Assembly: GCF_021789315.1 (NCBI RefSeq)
Contig: NZ_CP084561.1
Coordinates: 124,001-188,000, forward strand
DNA: 64,000 bases
Reading direction: 5' to 3'
DNA from: Arthrobacter sp. FW305-BF8
GTDB lineage: Bacteria; Actinomycetota; Actinomycetes; Actinomycetales; Micrococcaceae
The position numbers and the translations under genes are program-made. The notes beneath the pieces were generated by a model, which did not search any database, was not told where the DNA came from, and saw nothing but the letters and a program-made list of their open reading frames with translations. Numbering within the stretch: the stretch's first letter is position 1; each line of letters begins with the position of its first letter. Of the stretch, positions 16,869 to 25,600 are shown piece by piece.

Positions 16869-17207
16869 CTCTTTGTGGTGGTAATCCCGGCGGGATGCCG
16901 GACGGCGTCTGGCGAATCTTCGGGGCTGCCGGCCCCACGGGCTTGCTGCTCCTGCCCTGAACCCACGCGGTCGTCAGGCGTGTGGAGCTTACGGTCATGG
17001 CTGTGGAATGCGGAATCGCACGCCTTCCCAGAAGAACGTCAAGAGGCGCTGGCTCGGTGTCAGGTTGGGATGTGCCACAACTCGCGTATGCGTCTTGCAA
17101 GGCGCGAGTTGCTGGTCGCACGAATGCAAACGGCAGGGATATTGCAGGCGGGCCGAACTCGGTTGCAAGACGAATCTCCGGGCCCAAACGCAGGGTCCCG
17201 GAGCTTG
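16869..17207 (-). promoter_or_regulatory. Non-coding region upstream of DJ-1 copy 2
   Basis: No supported gene. A possible minus-strand promoter is TTGACG (17042-17037), 17 bases, GCGATT (17019-17014); the -10 is weak. Upstream of it are an inverted repeat CAACTCGCG...CGCGAGTTG (17078-17111) and the sequence CGTCTTGCAA (17091-17100) with an inverted copy at 17163-17172. These may be sites for a regulator not identified here. The CCGGTGGTCTGAACAC motif of the left cluster was not found here. Confidence 0.35.
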
Positions 17208-18305
17208 TCATTCTGCATTTCCCGTTTGCGATGTCAACGACGCCGTCGGGGCGGCCCTGCTATGGGTTCTTGTGGAGTTGGTGAGCGACTCGGTCTGGGT
17301 GCTGCTGTCACGGGGTTCCAGTCCGATGGCTTTGTAGCATTCGTCGATTAGCTCCATCGTCCGGACGGAGTCTGCGCTGTCTGTGGGCATGGGGATTCCG
17401 TGCCGGATGAGGGCGGCGAAAGCGTCCAGCTGGTAGGTGTAGGAGGATCTTGTGCCCAGGTGCTCGATCCGTTGGCCACGATTCGTTTTCACCTTAAGGC
17501 TGTCGTCGGTATGAGGGAGGATGAAATTTGCCACTGTGGCTTGTCCCTTGCTACCAATGACGCGGTAGGTCATTTCGGCTCGGGTTCCATTCATGTTGCA
17601 TTGTGCCGTCGCGGTGACTCCCGAGGGATAGACCAAGTCGGCGTCAACCCATTCGTCGACTCCGGGCAGGCCAGAGCGTTCGGCTCCCCGGGCGTTGATG
17701 AGAGTGGGATTGCCCCCTGCCAGGGGGGCCATGGCGCGGATGGCGTGGAGGCTGTAGCAGCCCAGGTCCATCAGTGCTCCCCCCGCCAGCGGCAGTGACC
17801 ACCTTGGGTCTTCCGGTGGTGGAGGTGGAATCATCACCATGGTTTCCACGCGTCGAAGCTCGCCGAGTTCCCCCGAGGCGACGAGTTCGTGCAGCCGCTT
17901 CGTGACAGGGTGGTAGAGATAGTGGAAGCCGTCCACGACCTTGACGCCCGCACGTTCGCCTGCGGGGCGCACATTCCTGGCTTCTGTCGCGTTTGCGGCG
18001 AACGGTTTCTCGGACAGGACGTGTTTTCCTGCCGCGATGGCCGCCAGGTTCCAAGGGGCGTGCAGCGAGTTGGCCAGGGGGTTGTAGACCGCTTCGATCT
18101 CCGGGTCATTAACAAGATCTTCGTAGGAGCCGAGCACCCGTTCCACGCCATGCTGGCCGGCGAAGGCCTGTGCCCGGTCCCGGTCGCGGGCTGCGACAGC
18201 GACCAGCCGTGCACCCGTCAGCCTTGCAGGTTCAACGATGGATGTTGGGCTGATGCGGGATGCTCCCAGGATGCCGATGCGCAGCGGTGCTTCTTCTTCG
18301 TCCAT
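17208..18305 (-). CDS. Gfo/Idh/MocA family oxidoreductase
   Basis: 365-residue NAD(P)-dependent sugar oxidoreductase. The N-terminal Rossmann fold starts RIGILGASRI, and the catalytic lysine motif SEKPFAA lies at about residues 93-99, followed by a C-terminal alpha/beta domain. The P-rich MIPPPPPEDPRW loop and DLGCYSLHAIR (metal or substrate His region) are typical of the xylose dehydrogenase / 1,5-anhydrofructose reductase branch. The ATG at 18305 has AAAGGA upstream; the frame is open further but with no coding character. The C-terminus ends in a Thr/Ser-rich tail. It follows the sugar-isomerase gene by 74 bases and is probably last in the operon that starts with the binding protein at 23946. 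Confidence 0.85.
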   Translation of the reverse strand: MDEEEAPLRIGILGASRISPTSIVEPARLTGARLVAVAARDRDRAQAFAGQHGVERVLGSYEDLVNDPEIEAVYNPLANSLHAPWNLAAIAAGKHVLSEKPFAANATEARNVRPAGERAGVKVVDGFHYLYHPVTKRLHELVASGELGELRRVETMVMIPPPPPEDPRWSLPLAGGALMDLGCYSLHAIRAMAPLAGGNPTLINARGAERSGLPGVDEWVDADLVYPSGVTATAQCNMNGTRAEMTYRVIGSKGQATVANFILPHTDDSLKVKTNRGQRIEHLGTRSSYTYQLDAFAALIRHGIPMPTDSADSVRTMELIDECYKAIGLEPRDSSTQTESLTNSTRTHSRAAPTASLTSQTGNAE

Positions 18306-18379
18306 CTGTCTGGTCCTTTCCGGCTTCTGTCGATTTCTCCATACCGTCTTGATCACGGCGCCGCACGCCCAGCGCCTGG

Positions 18380-19375
18380 CTATTGCTTGAAGGCTGCGTC
18401 GAAGCTGGTTTGGGAGGAGGGGAAGTCGAACTTCTTCAGCGCCGCGAGGGCTTCGGGGGCGCCGTGGAGGCGGTCCATGCCGGCGTCTTCCCACTCAATG
18501 GAGATGGGGCCGGTGTAGCCGATCGCGGTGAGGGCCCGGAAGGAGGATTCCCAGGGGACGTCGCCGCGTCCTGCGGAGACGAAGTCCCAGCCGCGGCGCG
18601 GGTCGCCCCAGGGCAGGTGCGAGCCCATCACGGTGTTCCGGCCGGTGGGGCGGAGCTTGGTGTCCTTGCAGTCCACGTGGTAGATCCGGTCCTTGAAGTC
18701 CCAGATGAAGGAGACAGGGTCGATGCCCTGCCACATGAAGTGCGAGGGGTCCCAGTTCAGGCCGAACGCTTCGCGGTGCCCGATCGCTTCGAGGGTGCGG
18801 ACGGTGGTCCAGTAGTCGTAGGCGATCTCGGAGGGGTGGACCTCGTGGGCGAAGCGGACGCCGCATTCGTCGAAGACGTCCAGGATGGGGTTCCAGCGGT
18901 CGGCGAAGTCCTGGTAGCCGGCGTCGATGACCTTTTCGGGGACGGGCGGGAACATGGCCACGTATTGCCAGATGGAGGAGCCGGTGAAGCCGACCACGGT
19001 GTCCACCCCGAGGGCCTTGGCGAGGCGGGCGGTGTGTTTCATTTCCTCGGCGGCGCGCTGCCGGACGCCTTCGGGGTCGCCGTCGGCCCAGACCTTGGAC
19101 CCGACGATCGCTTCGTGGCGGAAGTCGATCGGGTCATCGCATACGGCCTGGCCCTTGAGGTGGTTGGAGATCGCCCAGACCTTCAAGTTGTACTTCTCCA
19201 GGATGGCGAGTTTGGATTCGACGTAGCCGGGTTCGTCCCACCGCCAGGCGTCCAGGTGGTCGCCGGAGACGGCGATTTCCAGGCCGTCGTAGCCCCAGCC
19301 GGACGCGAGCTTGGCGACTTCCTCGAAGGGCAGGTCGGCCCACTGGCCGGTGAACAGGGTGTACGGGCGGGGCAC
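18380..19375 (-). CDS. Sugar phosphate isomerase/epimerase family TIM-barrel protein
   Basis: 331-residue AP-endonuclease-2-fold TIM barrel. Metal-ligand positions of the family are visible in FAHEVHPSEIAYD (Glu, His), NWDPSHFMWQ (Asp, His), YHVDCKDTK (His, Asp) and SIEWEDAGMD (Glu). The start is a GTG at 19375, one base after the stop of the upstream oxidoreductase, with AAGGAG eight bases before it; no ATG gives a sensible N-terminus. Members isomerise or dehydrate sugars and inositol derivatives, and several act on 3-keto-sugars with Gfo/Idh/MocA partners. It lies between two such oxidoreductases, which supports a keto-sugar step as inference. Confidence 0.87.
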   Translation of the reverse strand: MPRPYTLFTGQWADLPFEEVAKLASGWGYDGLEIAVSGDHLDAWRWDEPGYVESKLAILEKYNLKVWAISNHLKGQAVCDDPIDFRHEAIVGSKVWADGDPEGVRQRAAEEMKHTARLAKALGVDTVVGFTGSSIWQYVAMFPPVPEKVIDAGYQDFADRWNPILDVFDECGVRFAHEVHPSEIAYDYWTTVRTLEAIGHREAFGLNWDPSHFMWQGIDPVSFIWDFKDRIYHVDCKDTKLRPTGRNTVMGSHLPWGDPRRGWDFVSAGRGDVPWESSFRALTAIGYTGPISIEWEDAGMDRLHGAPEALAALKKFDFPSSQTSFDAAFKQ

Positions 19376-19376
19376 G

Positions 19377-20567
19377 TCAGGCTCCTTCGGTCGGTGTGGC
19401 GGCTGCGGCGTCGGTGGGCTGGACGAGTTGGATGGACGCGCTTTTCGCGGCAGCTGACTCTTCGACGGCGGCGAGGACGCGCTGGACGGCGAGGCCTTCC
19501 TCGAACGACGGCGACGGCGCGTCACCGGTGCTGATCGCGGTGAGGAAGTCGCGGATCTGGTGGGTGAACGTGTGTTCCCACCCGATGATGTGGCCCTGCG
19601 GCCACCAGGAATCCAGGTAGGGGTGGTCGGGTTCGGTGACCAGGATCCGGCGGAATCCCTGCTCGCGCACCGGGGCGGTGGCGTCCAGGAAACCGAGCTC
19701 GTTCAGGTTCTCCAGGTCGAAGAGGATGGTGCCCTTGTCCCCGTAGATCTCGAGTTTCAGGGAGTTCTTCTGCCCGGTGGCCACGCGGGAGACCTCCACC
19801 GAGGCGATGGCCCCGGAGGCAAGGGACAGCGTGGCCCAGGCGGCGTCGTCGACCGTTACCTCCTCCAGCCCGGACGGGCCGGGCCGGCGGGTTGTGAAGG
19901 TGTGCAGCCGGCCGGAGACCTCGGTGACGGAGTCTCCGAGGAGGAACATGACCTGGTCGATCGCGTGCGAGGCGATGTCCCCGAGAGCTCCGGAACCCGC
20001 TGTTTCCTTGTTCAGCCGCCAGGACATGGGTGATGCAGGATCGCTGAGCCAGTCCTGCAGGTAGGCCGCGCGGACCTGCCGGACGGAGCCGAGGCGGCCC
20101 GCTGCGATCAGTTCCCGGGCCAATGCCAGGGCGGGCACCCGGCGGTAGTTGAATCCGACCATGGACTGGACCCCACGTGCTCGGGACGCCCGTGCCGCCT
20201 CAGTCATGGCCTCGGCCTCGGCCAGGGTGTTGGCCAGCGGCTTCTCCACAAGCACGTGCTTCCCGGCTTCGAGGGCGGCGACGGCGATCTCGGCGTGCAT
20301 CCAGCCCGGGGCGCAGATGTCCACGATATCGATGTCGTCCCGCTCCAGGACCGAACGCCAGTCCGTCGCGGACTCGGACCAGCCGTACTTGGCCGCGGCG
20401 GCGGCGACCTGCCCGGCGTCCCGGCCGACGAGCACTTTCTGCTCGAAGGCCAGGACATCGAAGAAGCTGGCGACGTTCCGCCACGCGTTCGAGTGGGCCT
20501 TGCCCATGAAGGCGTAGCCGATCATGGCGACGCCGAGGGTTTTGGGCGGGGTGCTTTGATGGGACAT
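19377..20567 (-). CDS. Gfo/Idh/MocA family oxidoreductase
   Basis: 396-residue protein with Rossmann start VAMIGYAFMGKAHSNAW, catalytic VEKPLAN (about residue 105) and the downstream GSGALGDIASHAIDQ and YLQDWLSDPASPMSWR. The same motif set is found in levoglucosan-dehydrogenase-like and glycoside 3-oxidising members of the family. The start at 20567 (MSHQST) follows a GAGAAAGAAC purine stretch. An in-frame ATG at 20585 is possible but has a poorer upstream site. It precedes the isomerase by one base and lies 65 bases from the permease genes, so import and oxidation are co-expressed. Confidence 0.85.
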   Translation of the reverse strand: MSHQSTPPKTLGVAMIGYAFMGKAHSNAWRNVASFFDVLAFEQKVLVGRDAGQVAAAAAKYGWSESATDWRSVLERDDIDIVDICAPGWMHAEIAVAALEAGKHVLVEKPLANTLAEAEAMTEAARASRARGVQSMVGFNYRRVPALALARELIAAGRLGSVRQVRAAYLQDWLSDPASPMSWRLNKETAGSGALGDIASHAIDQVMFLLGDSVTEVSGRLHTFTTRRPGPSGLEEVTVDDAAWATLSLASGAIASVEVSRVATGQKNSLKLEIYGDKGTILFDLENLNELGFLDATAPVREQGFRRILVTEPDHPYLDSWWPQGHIIGWEHTFTHQIRDFLTAISTGDAPSPSFEEGLAVQRVLAAVEESAAAKSASIQLVQPTDAAAATPTEGA

Positions 20568-20649
20568 TTTTTCGTTCTTTCTCATGCGACTTCGCGCGGG
20601 CAGGGCGTGCAGAGCGCCAAAGGGGACCTGGCCTGAGGCTATGGACGGA

Positions 20650-21510
20650 TTACTTGACCGCTCCGAACGTCAGTCCGGCGACCATCTGCCGCCGCAGAAT
20701 GATCATTAGGACCAGGATGGGTGCAACGATGAGCGTCGCGGCCGCGGTGATGTCCCCCCAGTCGGTGCCGTACATGCCGGTGAATTGCTGAAGACCCACT
20801 GGAGCGGTTTTGGCTCCGCTTCGCGTCAGGGACAGGGCGAACAGGAATTCATTCCAGGACAGGACGATGGTCAGTACCGCTGCTGTTGCTACCGATGGCA
20901 CCAGCAGGGGCCAGATGATCCGTCGAAGGATATTCCAGGTCGAGGCGCCGTCCACCATGGCTGCCTCCTGGATCTCGTAGGGCAGCTGCAAAATCGAGCT
21001 GCGGAGAATCCAGACAACGATGGGCAGATTGAAGGCGGCGTAAGGGACTATCAGCACCGGGTAGGTGTCCATCAGTCCAAGCTTGCCCGCGAAGACGAAG
21101 ATCGGGATGACGGCAACGATGGGCGGAAACATGTAGGTGGAAAGGATCCAGGAGGACAGGCCCTTCCGTGCGCGGAAGTCCCTCATGGTCAGGGCGTATG
21201 CTGCCGGCACTCCGACCGCGATGGCCAGGACTGTGGCGCCCAAGCTGACGATGGCGCTGTTCAGGAGGAGCTGTCCGAAGGTTTCGGATTTACCGCCGCC
21301 CGCTGAGAGGACCGATGCATAGTTTTCAAGCGTCGGCTGGAACAGCCAGGCCGGCGGTATCTGGTTTGCCAGGCCGGCAGGCTTGATGGAGGTGACGAGC
21401 ATGAACACCAGCGGGATGAGTCCGATGAGGAGCCATGCCCACAGGAAGGTGCGGCCGACAATGGTCCGGGCTATTGCGCCGCGGCCGATGGTTGTTGAAG
21501 GGGTTGACAT
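20650..21510 (-). CDS. Carbohydrate ABC transporter permease (MalG type)
   Basis: 286-residue protein with six hydrophobic segments and the EAA loop EIQEAAMVDGASTWNILRRI near residue 190, which contacts the ATPase. The ATG overlaps the TAA of the partner permease by one base. No ATPase gene is in this operon; CUT1 sugar importers often share one MsiK-like ATPase encoded elsewhere. Confidence 0.93.
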   Translation of the reverse strand: MSTPSTTIGRGAIARTIVGRTFLWAWLLIGLIPLVFMLVTSIKPAGLANQIPPAWLFQPTLENYASVLSAGGGKSETFGQLLLNSAIVSLGATVLAIAVGVPAAYALTMRDFRARKGLSSWILSTYMFPPIVAVIPIFVFAGKLGLMDTYPVLIVPYAAFNLPIVVWILRSSILQLPYEIQEAAMVDGASTWNILRRIIWPLLVPSVATAAVLTIVLSWNEFLFALSLTRSGAKTAPVGLQQFTGMYGTDWGDITAAATLIVAPILVLMIILRRQMVAGLTFGAVK

Positions 21511-22490
21511 TACATTTCCTCAGGATCGGACCGGCGGCCAATGACGCGCAGCATCAGGGGTACGAGCAGGGACAGGATGATCAGGAAGATCACACCGAGG
21601 GCACATGCGAGTCCCACGTTGAAGCTTTGCAGGCCGACACGGAATATGCCGAGATTGATGATTTCGGTGGAGCTGCCGGGGCCTCCGCCGGTGAGGATCT
21701 TGAACGAGTCGAAGGTCTTGAAGGCCTGGATGGTGCGAAGAACTGCGGCGATGGCGATGAACGGGATCATCGCAGGCAAGGTGATATGGCGGAACATTTG
21801 CCAGGGCGAGGCGCCGTCGACCAAGGCGGCTTCCCGCGGTTCACCAGGAAGTGACTGGAGCCCTGCCATCAGAATGAGGGCGATGAAGGGGGTCCACTGC
21901 CATATGTCCAGGATCAGCAGGACGATCCATGCCGAGGTGGGGTCCCCGAGCAGGTCGACGCCCTTGGGGAAGCCGAGCTGGCCCAAGTAGTAGCCGACCC
22001 AGCCGTAGTTGGGGTTCAGTAGCTGCTTGAAGACCATGGCTGCCACGGCAGGTGTGACTGCGAATGGCAGCAGCATGAGGGCCGCTCCAACCTTGTTGGC
22101 AGTGGTCTGGGCGGCGAGCGGGAGTGCCAGCGCGAACCCAAGGAGCATTTCCAGGATGACGGCCCCTGCCACAAAGGCCAAGGTGATGAGGAATGCGTGG
22201 CGGACGGAGGCGTTGGAGACTGCTTCGATGAAGTTGTTGAACCCGACGAACCGCCCCACCCCGCCGAGGATTTTGTCGTTCCGGAATGCTGAATAGAAGA
22301 TGAATGCCGCAGGTGCGACCGTCATCAGCAGCAGGACGATCATTGACGGGGCCATGTAGGCCCAGGGGAGTGAGCGCTTCTTCCAGGCCAAAGGCTTCCT
22401 GCCGGGCGGAACGGTCGGTGTTTGACCGCCCGCGCGACGGGAATCCTCGACCTGCAGCCCGGCTTTGGGCAGGGCAGCGGTGGATCTCAT
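21510..22490 (-). CDS. Carbohydrate ABC transporter permease (MalF type)
   Basis: 326-residue membrane protein with a long cytoplasmic N-terminus (about 45 residues), six hydrophobic segments and the EAA loop PREAALVDGASPWQMFRHI. It pairs with the next permease. A ribosome binding site (AAGGAG) precedes the ATG at 22490, 34 bases after the binding-protein gene. Confidence 0.93.
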   Translation of the reverse strand: MRSTAALPKAGLQVEDSRRAGGQTPTVPPGRKPLAWKKRSLPWAYMAPSMIVLLLMTVAPAAFIFYSAFRNDKILGGVGRFVGFNNFIEAVSNASVRHAFLITLAFVAGAVILEMLLGFALALPLAAQTTANKVGAALMLLPFAVTPAVAAMVFKQLLNPNYGWVGYYLGQLGFPKGVDLLGDPTSAWIVLLILDIWQWTPFIALILMAGLQSLPGEPREAALVDGASPWQMFRHITLPAMIPFIAIAAVLRTIQAFKTFDSFKILTGGGPGSSTEIINLGIFRVGLQSFNVGLACALGVIFLIILSLLVPLMLRVIGRRSDPEEM

Positions 22491-22524
22491 GATTGATGCT
22501 CCTTGGACAGGGTTGGGTGCAGGA

Positions 22525-23946
22525 TCAGTAGCCAGCGGATTTCAGGAGTGTTGAAACCTTGTCAGCTGCTCCCTGGAGGGCCTGCTGTGGGGAGGCGGAT
22601 CCTGTTGCTGCGTTGTTTACGGCCACGGCTATTTCGTGGCTGACTTCGGTGTAGTTGGTGAGGCGGGCGCGGCCGACGCCTACCTCCAGGGACTGCCCCA
22701 GCGTTTCGTAGAAACCGGCGAGGGGGTTGTCTTTCTTGATCGAGGTGTACACGGAGCTGCGGCTTGGGTGCAGGGACTTTTCTGTCATGGCTGTCTGCTG
22801 CTCTGCCGCGGTCAGCCAGCTGATTGCCTGGTAGGCCCATTCCTTGTTCTTGGAATTCTTGTTGACACTCAGCATCCAGGTGCCGAAGTGGGGGCCTGCG
22901 GCATCGGCCTTGGGAACGGGGGCGTACCCGATGGAGCCCTTGACGTTGTCCGCGAGCTTCAGGTCGTGGTAATTGATGGTCATGGCGGTCAGTCCGTTGT
23001 CAAAGGATTCAGCTGTGGTTCCCCAGTCGGCGGACGTGCTGCCTGGCGGTACGTGCCCGCTTTGGGCGAGCTTGGCGTAGTAGCTGAGTGCTTTGGCTCC
23101 CTCGGGGGTGTTGAAGGCCAGGCTCAGATCCTCGTTGACGAGGTGTCCGTTCCCGCCGAATGAAGCCAGAAGTGTTTTGAAGTCATCGGTTGCCCAGTCC
23201 CCCACGCCGGCCATGACAGTGGTTCCGTACAGTTTCTTGTCCGGCTGGGTGAAGAACTCGGCTGCCTGCGCGTATTCGTCCCAGGTCTGGGGAACCTTCA
23301 GGTCTTTGCCGTATTTGGCCTTGAAGTTTGCCTTCTGCTGGGGATCGTTGAAGAGGTCGCTGCGGTATGCCATTACTGCCACGTTGGACTGGATCGGCAG
23401 CCCGTAAATATCGAAGCCTGCATTCTTGATGGCGTCCGGGGCGGGCTTCTCTGTCTCGTTCGGGTAGCGCTTGATCGGGGACTCGGCGTTGTAGACGGCC
23501 GTGTCGTAAAAGACTTTCGGGATGAAGTCCCCGACGTTTGCGTCGCCGATGGTGTTGAGGTCCTTGTTTTGAATGTAGGGGGTGAGCGGCTCGAGGTTCT
23601 GCACGAGAGCCGGCGCCCAGGGTGTGTCGACAACGACGATGTCGTAGTAGCTGCTGCTGGACGCGAATTCCGAGAAGACCTTCTGCTGAAGGGCGTCGTA
23701 GGGCTGGTTGTCGATCTTCAGATCAATCCCGAGCTTCTCCTTGAACTGCGGGACCAGCGACGCCACAGCGGCACTGTTGGCTTCATCCGTGGTGTAAAGC
23801 ATTCTGAGTTCGGCCGGCTTCGCGGCGCTGGCGCTTGGATTGGGCGATTCAGCGGAGCACCCGGTTGCGACCAAAGCTGTCGCCACGGCGGCTCCAAGTC
23901 CAGCGATCAGGCGGGACTTTGCTACTCGACTCTGAGTTTTGAACAT
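22525..23946 (-). CDS. Carbohydrate ABC transporter substrate-binding lipoprotein (family 1)
   Basis: 473-residue extracellular solute-binding protein. The signal peptide runs through AGLGAAVATALVATGC, with Cys30 as the lipidated residue after an LVATGC lipobox-like end. The mature part has family-1 features such as DIVVVDTPWAP and TPEGAKALSYYAKLAQSG. It is first in the operon, followed by two permeases, then oxidoreductase, TIM barrel and oxidoreductase. An AGACAGG site precedes the ATG at 23946. Length and fold fit CUT1 binding proteins for di- or oligosaccharides or glycosides; the ligand is unknown. Confidence 0.92.
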   Translation of the reverse strand: MFKTQSRVAKSRLIAGLGAAVATALVATGCSAESPNPSASAAKPAELRMLYTTDEANSAAVASLVPQFKEKLGIDLKIDNQPYDALQQKVFSEFASSSSYYDIVVVDTPWAPALVQNLEPLTPYIQNKDLNTIGDANVGDFIPKVFYDTAVYNAESPIKRYPNETEKPAPDAIKNAGFDIYGLPIQSNVAVMAYRSDLFNDPQQKANFKAKYGKDLKVPQTWDEYAQAAEFFTQPDKKLYGTTVMAGVGDWATDDFKTLLASFGGNGHLVNEDLSLAFNTPEGAKALSYYAKLAQSGHVPPGSTSADWGTTAESFDNGLTAMTINYHDLKLADNVKGSIGYAPVPKADAAGPHFGTWMLSVNKNSKNKEWAYQAISWLTAAEQQTAMTEKSLHPSRSSVYTSIKKDNPLAGFYETLGQSLEVGVGRARLTNYTEVSHEIAVAVNNAATGSASPQQALQGAADKVSTLLKSAGY

Positions 23947-24525
23947 TTGCCTGTCTTTCGTTGATCGGCTACCGAATGACGATTTTCTCGTCAGGGTGCG
24001 GAACGGGTAACGCGCCCTTGGCTACCTTGCAGAGATGCGAAGGCGGTGGGGAGGCTCACAAAAAGACTAGGGACACTTTTGCCATACGTCAAGCAAAAGT
24101 TGCATGTGGACTTCGCAGTAGTTGCACGTACGCATATAAGCCCACGCCGTCTCCCACTCTCCACGGTGGCCCTTCTGCGGCACCAGCCCGGCCGCGGCCC
24201 ACTTTTCGACCGACTGACTATTGTCAGTTATTGAACAGACTTTTGTATGTGTATTGACATAGCCTATGTGTCCGGTGTCATAATCAGGGCATGGAAGTAG
24301 AGCGGGGATGCGGAGTCGGCAGCTCGGCCTGACCTGCCGCCGGCCCTCCGGTGCCGCTTGTTCCGGTCTGGCTGTCCCAGCTCGCAGTTGAGCGCGGACA
24401 GCAAAGTCGAGAACGGACGACCGGGCTTCCCTTGAACGGACAGAGGTGCCGCACAGGCAGCACTGATGCCGTGAACGAACCAATTTTGTACGGCGTAACC
24501 AGGCAAGAGTAGAAAGAGGCTCGAA
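23947..24525. promoter_or_regulatory. Divergent control region between importer and alcohol dehydrogenase operons
   Basis: 579 bases with no supported gene. For the plus strand, TTGACA (24254-24259) and CATAAT (24279-24284) form a promoter with a slightly long 19-base spacer. Upstream of it ACTGAC-TATT-GTCAGT (24213-24228) is a perfect 6-4-6 inverted repeat and a candidate operator, perhaps for the ROK regulator encoded at the end of the plus-strand operon. About 240 bases of leader lie between this promoter and the dehydrogenase start. No clear minus-strand promoter was found. Confidence 0.5.
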
Positions 24526-25557
24526 GTGCGTGCAGTAATTCTCCCCGGCGACAAGAAGGTCGTCGTCGCCGATCGTGAACGTCCGGAGCCGAAACCCCAC
24601 GAGGTCCTGGTGCAAACCAAGGCTTCCGCTATCTGTCGCAGCGATATGAGCCTGTACTACGGCAACCCAATCGTCGGCGGTGAGGCCGCAGAAACGGGTG
24701 ACGTGGTCCCGGGCCATGAAGCGGCAGGAGTCGTCGTGGCGGTAGGCGACGCCGTCACCGGCGTGGCAGTAGGCGACCGTGTCGCGGCTCATCTTGCCGT
24801 TGGTTGCGGCCACTGCGAGTACTGCGGCGCGGGCTACACAATGCTGTGTCCCGACTGGAAATGTTTCGGCTTCGACTTCCCCGGCGGCGACGCCGAGTTC
24901 TTCACCATTGCGGCCCGAAATGCGCTCCCGCTGCCCGACCATTTCAGCTTCAAGGCAGGTGCGGTGTTGACCGACATGATCGGCAGCCAGTACCACGTCC
25001 AGAAGAAAATGGGTGTGAGCGGCAACAAGACAGTCGCCGTCATCGGTCTGGGTCCGATGGGCTCGGCAGCCGTCCTCGTCGCCAAGGGCTTCGGGGCGCG
25101 GGTTATTGCAGTTGACATCCTGGATGAACGGCTCGAACAAGCCCGGGTCCTTGGCGCGGACGACATCGTAAACAGCAGGGACACTGATGCCGCGGAAGCA
25201 ATCCGGGAACTGACACACGGACGAGGCGTCGAAGTCGCCATCGACTGTTCGGGCAACCCTGCCGGCCAGAACACAGCCCTCGATGCCGCAGCAAAGCTCG
25301 GCTGCGTCGCCTTCGTCGGAGAATCCCGGGCCACGGAAATCAACCCGAGCGACCAGATCCTCCGCAAGCTGCTGACCGTCGTCGGCGGCTGGTATTTCCC
25401 GCTGGGCGAGTGGCCCGAAATCCTGCGTTTCATCGCGGACAACAAGGTGGATGTCGAAGCCATCATTAGCCACGAATACTCCCTGGAAGACGCCGAACAG
25501 GCGTTTGCTGCCTTCGATCGGCGCGAGACCGAGAAAGCCGTCTTCACCTGGAGCTGA
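24526..25557 (+). CDS. Zinc-dependent alcohol dehydrogenase (MDR family)
   Basis: 343-residue medium-chain dehydrogenase. The catalytic zinc ligands lie in ICRSD (Cys) and PGHEAAG (His-Glu). The structural zinc site is GCGHCEYCGAGYTMLC. The NAD-binding fold is VAVIGLGPMGSAA at about residue 175. It oxidises a secondary alcohol or sugar polyol, or reduces the keto form. The start is a GTG at 24526 with AAAGAGG upstream. It is first in a plus-strand operon with a TIM-barrel protein and a ROK regulator and is divergent from the sugar importer. Confidence 0.9.
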   Translation: MRAVILPGDKKVVVADRERPEPKPHEVLVQTKASAICRSDMSLYYGNPIVGGEAAETGDVVPGHEAAGVVVAVGDAVTGVAVGDRVAAHLAVGCGHCEYCGAGYTMLCPDWKCFGFDFPGGDAEFFTIAARNALPLPDHFSFKAGAVLTDMIGSQYHVQKKMGVSGNKTVAVIGLGPMGSAAVLVAKGFGARVIAVDILDERLEQARVLGADDIVNSRDTDAAEAIRELTHGRGVEVAIDCSGNPAGQNTALDAAAKLGCVAFVGESRATEINPSDQILRKLLTVVGGWYFPLGEWPEILRFIADNKVDVEAIISHEYSLEDAEQAFAAFDRRETEKAVFTWS

Positions 25558-25600
25558 AAGCGCCAGCACAAAGCCTCACATCGAGAAAGGACTAACAGCA

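Noticed and set aside
16846..17211. Extension of DJ-1 copy 2 by about 120 residues upstream
   Set aside because: The 558-bp repeat begins 23 bases before the copy-1 start, and the extension has no homology or coding character, so the ATG at 16845 is kept.
18383..19534. 383-codon plus-strand frame over the TIM-barrel gene
   Set aside because: Val/Gly/Asp-rich mirror of the true frame; no recognisable domain.
24067..25569. 500-codon minus-strand frame over the alcohol dehydrogenase
   Set aside because: No motif and no ribosome binding site; the plus frame has both zinc sites and the NAD fold.
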